In this document: positions 7,876 to 8,682 of the stretch, piece by piece
Position numbering within the stretch: position 1 is the first letter of the stretch
How the letters are laid out: every line of letters begins with the position of its first letter
Source: DRWZ01 sp964601505
GTDB taxonomy: Bacteria > Calescibacteriota > Calescibacteriia > Calescibacteriales > Calescibacteriaceae
Assembly: GCA_964601505.1 (NCBI GenBank)
Contig: CAZRNR010000070.1
Span: 1-8,682 of the forward strand
Reading direction: 5' to 3'
Length of the DNA stretch: 8,682 nt
Made by a program: the position numbers and the translations under genes
The notes under the pieces: generated by a model
Seen by the model: the letters and a program-made list of their open reading frames with translations, nothing else
The model's database searches: none
What the model was told of the DNA's origin: nothing

Positions 7876-7939
7876 ATATAGGCCGAATATATAAATTTAG
7901 TCGTAGCAATGTTTGAGATGAATTATCTGTTTTGTTTAT

Positions 7940-7969
7940 TGTATATTTTTTATTATGCCACTGATTCAA
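7940..7969 (-). promoter_or_regulatory. Candidate sigma-70-type promoter for alaS
   Basis: On the minus strand TTGAAT (7964-7969) is followed after 18 bases by TATACA (7940-7945). Both hexamers keep the main conserved positions of -35 and -10 elements. Transcription from here would give a leader of roughly 60 bases before the alaS ATG. In AT-rich DNA such matches arise by chance, so this is only the best candidate I found. Confidence 0.3.
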
Positions 7970-8020
7970 TGGATCTGCTTTGAATGAGATGTGCTACTTT
8001 GTTGTGAAATTTGGTTTGTA

Positions 8021-8032
8021 TTCAATATTGAA
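8021..8032. repeat. 12 bp perfect palindrome
   Basis: TTCAATATTGAA is a perfect self-complementary 12-mer about 145 bp upstream of alaS. It has operator-like symmetry, but no matching regulator gene lies in the window. In DNA this rich in A and T chance occurrence is quite possible. Confidence 0.3.
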
Positions 8033-8093
8033 GGTTTGTTATATTTTTGCATAGTTTTTGGATGATTACGAAGTTTGATTAGGTTCTAAACCG

Positions 8094-8112
8094 TTATCGT
8101 ATTTTACGATAA
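8094..8112. promoter_or_regulatory. 19 bp dyad, candidate operator
   Basis: TTATCGTATTTTACGATAA is a perfect 8 bp inverted repeat (TTATCGTA/TACGATAA) around a TTT centre. Its size and form fit a homodimeric regulator's binding site better than a terminator: the stem is AT-rich and no T-run follows on either strand. It lies about 220 bp upstream of the alaS start. No regulator can be named from the sequence. Confidence 0.35.
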
Positions 8113-8237
8113 AGGAAGTTATTTTGTTGATTCTGATGATTTTTGAATGTTGTAATCATAGTCAAAATACTGATTTATGTATTTTACTTTTCATATCATA
8201 AACTCACTATTTAAAAAACATTTTTGGTTTGATAGAT

Positions 8238-8317
8238 GCAACAAAGCAAACATATTCATAAAATTCCGATGAGATTAAGCTTAATGCAACACAGCAAATA
8301 CATTATCGCTTTGTTGC
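8238..8317. repeat. Threefold GCAACA(A/C)AGC repeat, two direct and one inverted
   Basis: GCAACAAAGC (8238-8247) and GCAACACAGC (8286-8295) are direct repeats 48 bp apart; similarity continues to their right (AAACAT and AAATACAT). GCTTTGTTGC (8308-8317) is the exact reverse complement of the first copy and matches the second with one mismatch. Copies two and three can fold into a 10 bp stem with one mismatch and a 12-base loop. Copies one and three bound an 80 bp unit like the ends of a tiny inverted-repeat element. A looser TTTGTTG occurs at 7998-8004. It may be an operator array, a miniature element remnant or a structured RNA. Confidence 0.5.
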
Positions 8318-8325
8318 GATGCCTT

Positions 8326-8346
8326 TTCTTAAAAACTCCTTAAGAA
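8326..8346. repeat. AT-rich 7 bp hairpin
   Basis: TTCTTAA (8326-8332) and TTAAGAA (8340-8346) pair around the loop AAACTCC. On the plus strand it is followed by GCTTTTT, a weak terminator-like layout, but no plus-strand gene ends nearby. On the minus strand, where the Rpn-like gene ends upstream at 8417, no T-run follows. It is reported as structure only. Confidence 0.25.
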
Positions 8347-8416
8347 GCTTTTTCCATTAAAAAATATCATTTTACCGTAAGCTGAAATCTAGTTTATTGT
8401 CAGAAGGTCCGAACTT

Positions 8417-8682
8417 TTAGAAACTGTTGTCCTTCAGCCTTTCTGAGAACTCCTTCAAATTCTTTGCTTTAATTATCTCCTTCTTCAGTTCCTTGAGTCT
8501 ATCTATATCTGAAATCTCTCTTATCTTCTTCATAAGCCTCAAACCCTTTTTACCAAATCTTAACTCAAGGCCTAAAGCTATCGCACTGTATAGCCCCTCC
8601 CTTAATCCTGTTTCCCTTCCTTCCTTTAGTCCAGCTTCCCTCCCTTCCTTATACCCCCAAAGCTTTGTTATATCTATCTCTA
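8417..8682 (-). CDS. Rpn/PD-(D/E)XK nuclease-transposase-like protein, C-terminal part
   Basis: The last 87 codons of a minus-strand gene whose 5' part lies beyond the window; the stop TAA is at 8417-8419 and the first whole codon is 8678-8680. The visible part starts E-I-D-I-T-K-L-W-G-Y, then has an eight-residue repeat K-E-G-R-E-x-G-L in about two and a half copies (residues 11-30), then L-Y-S-A-I-A-L-G-L-E-L-R-F-G and a charged helical tail ending in N-S-F. This tail pattern is familiar from the Rpn (recombination-promoting nuclease) and related PD-(D/E)XK transposase-like families, in which the catalytic domain is N-terminal and therefore not seen here. Such proteins are often multicopy and linked to genome rearrangement. 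Whether the full gene is intact cannot be judged. Confidence 0.65.
   Translation of the reverse strand, partial: EIDITKLWGYKEGREAGLKEGRETGLREGLYSAIALGLELRFGKKGLRLMKKIREISDIDRLKELKKEIIKAKNLKEFSERLKDNSF
8591..8650 (-). repeat. 24 bp coding tandem repeat (K-E-G-R-E-x-G-L)
   Basis: Within the Rpn-like tail, two 24-base units and a partial third encode K-E-G-R-E-A-G-L, K-E-G-R-E-T-G-L and R-E-G-L. The DNA units are alike but not identical (GGAAGGGAGGGAAGC against GGAAGGAAGGGAAAC). Copy number of such G- and A-rich units can vary by slippage without breaking the frame. Confidence 0.65.

Larger units (their letters stand above)
7876..8416. other. 541 bp gene-poor region upstream of alaS
   Basis: No convincing coding sequence is present on either strand; the longest frames are short and broken. 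The region holds a possible alaS promoter, a 12 bp palindrome, a 19 bp dyad, a threefold GCAACA-AGC repeat that forms inverted repeats, and an AT-rich hairpin, each listed separately. It separates a nuclease-transposase-like gene from alaS on the same strand and may be partly mobile-element debris. No tRNA, rRNA, T-box or CRISPR pattern was seen. Confidence 0.5.

Noticed and set aside
7876..8000. T-box or other leader riboswitch for alaS
   Set aside because: The minus-strand leader lacks a T-box GGTGG-type core and any strong terminator stem.
8112..8205. Small plus-strand peptide starting at TTG or ATG after AAGGAAG
   Set aside because: Only about 24 codons, poor spacing and no recognisable composition or family.
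8238..8317. CRISPR array
   Set aside because: Only two direct copies of a 10 bp core plus one inverted copy; repeat length, regularity and spacer number do not fit.
8326..8355. Rho-independent terminator for the Rpn-like gene
   Set aside because: On that gene's strand no T-run follows the stem, and the stem is entirely A/T apart from one G-C pair.
8591..8650. G/A-rich repeat as a regulatory or origin iteron
   Set aside because: It is in frame, encodes a known type of K-E-G-R-E repeat and is explained by coding sequence.

Overview
The DNA is AT-rich and the clearest genes are bacterial: a complete alanyl-tRNA synthetase, two integral-membrane glycosyltransferases of the GT39/PMT-2 type, and transposon-related debris at both ends. 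The C-terminal tail of an Rpn/PD-(D/E)XK nuclease-transposase-like protein with KEG/REG repeats, an IS1595-like transposase scrap, the AT-rich codon use and the lack of strong Shine-Dalgarno sites would suit a deep-branching, possibly thermophilic bacterium. That placement is inference from style, not from a marker phylogeny.

Layout. 1-283: decayed 3' part of an IS1595-like transposase on the plus strand, then non-coding sequence. 284-2110 (minus): GT39-like membrane glycosyltransferase A. 1983-3665 (plus): a second, divergent GT39-like membrane protein B, arranged head to head with A; the two maximal reading frames overlap by 128 bp at their 5' ends. 3626-4300 and 4303-5217 (both minus): two tandem proteins of unknown function. 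They share a 33-residue C-terminal module with two cysteines and a K-S-[FY]-[FY]-C-D-E signature; the upstream one has a membrane anchor. B and the downstream unknown gene converge with a 40 bp tail overlap. 5344-7875 (minus): alaS. 7876-8416: about 540 bp without a convincing gene, containing several dyads and a threefold repeat. 8417-8682 (minus): the last 87 residues of an Rpn-like protein, cut by the window edge.

How it fits together. The minus strand from alaS through the two unknown genes could be one transcript, because no terminator is visible in the 126 bp gap and the last two genes are 2 bp apart. The two glycosyltransferases probably transfer sugars from a polyprenyl-phosphate carrier to an envelope acceptor. 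The cysteine-rich paralogue pair next to them look like envelope proteins, but a functional link is only suggested by proximity. No complete known defence, CRISPR or secretion system is present. The most unusual points are the head-to-head overlap of two paralogous glycosyltransferases, the shared C-terminal cysteine module, the cluster of T8-T9 tracts in gene B, and the dyad/repeat cluster upstream of alaS.
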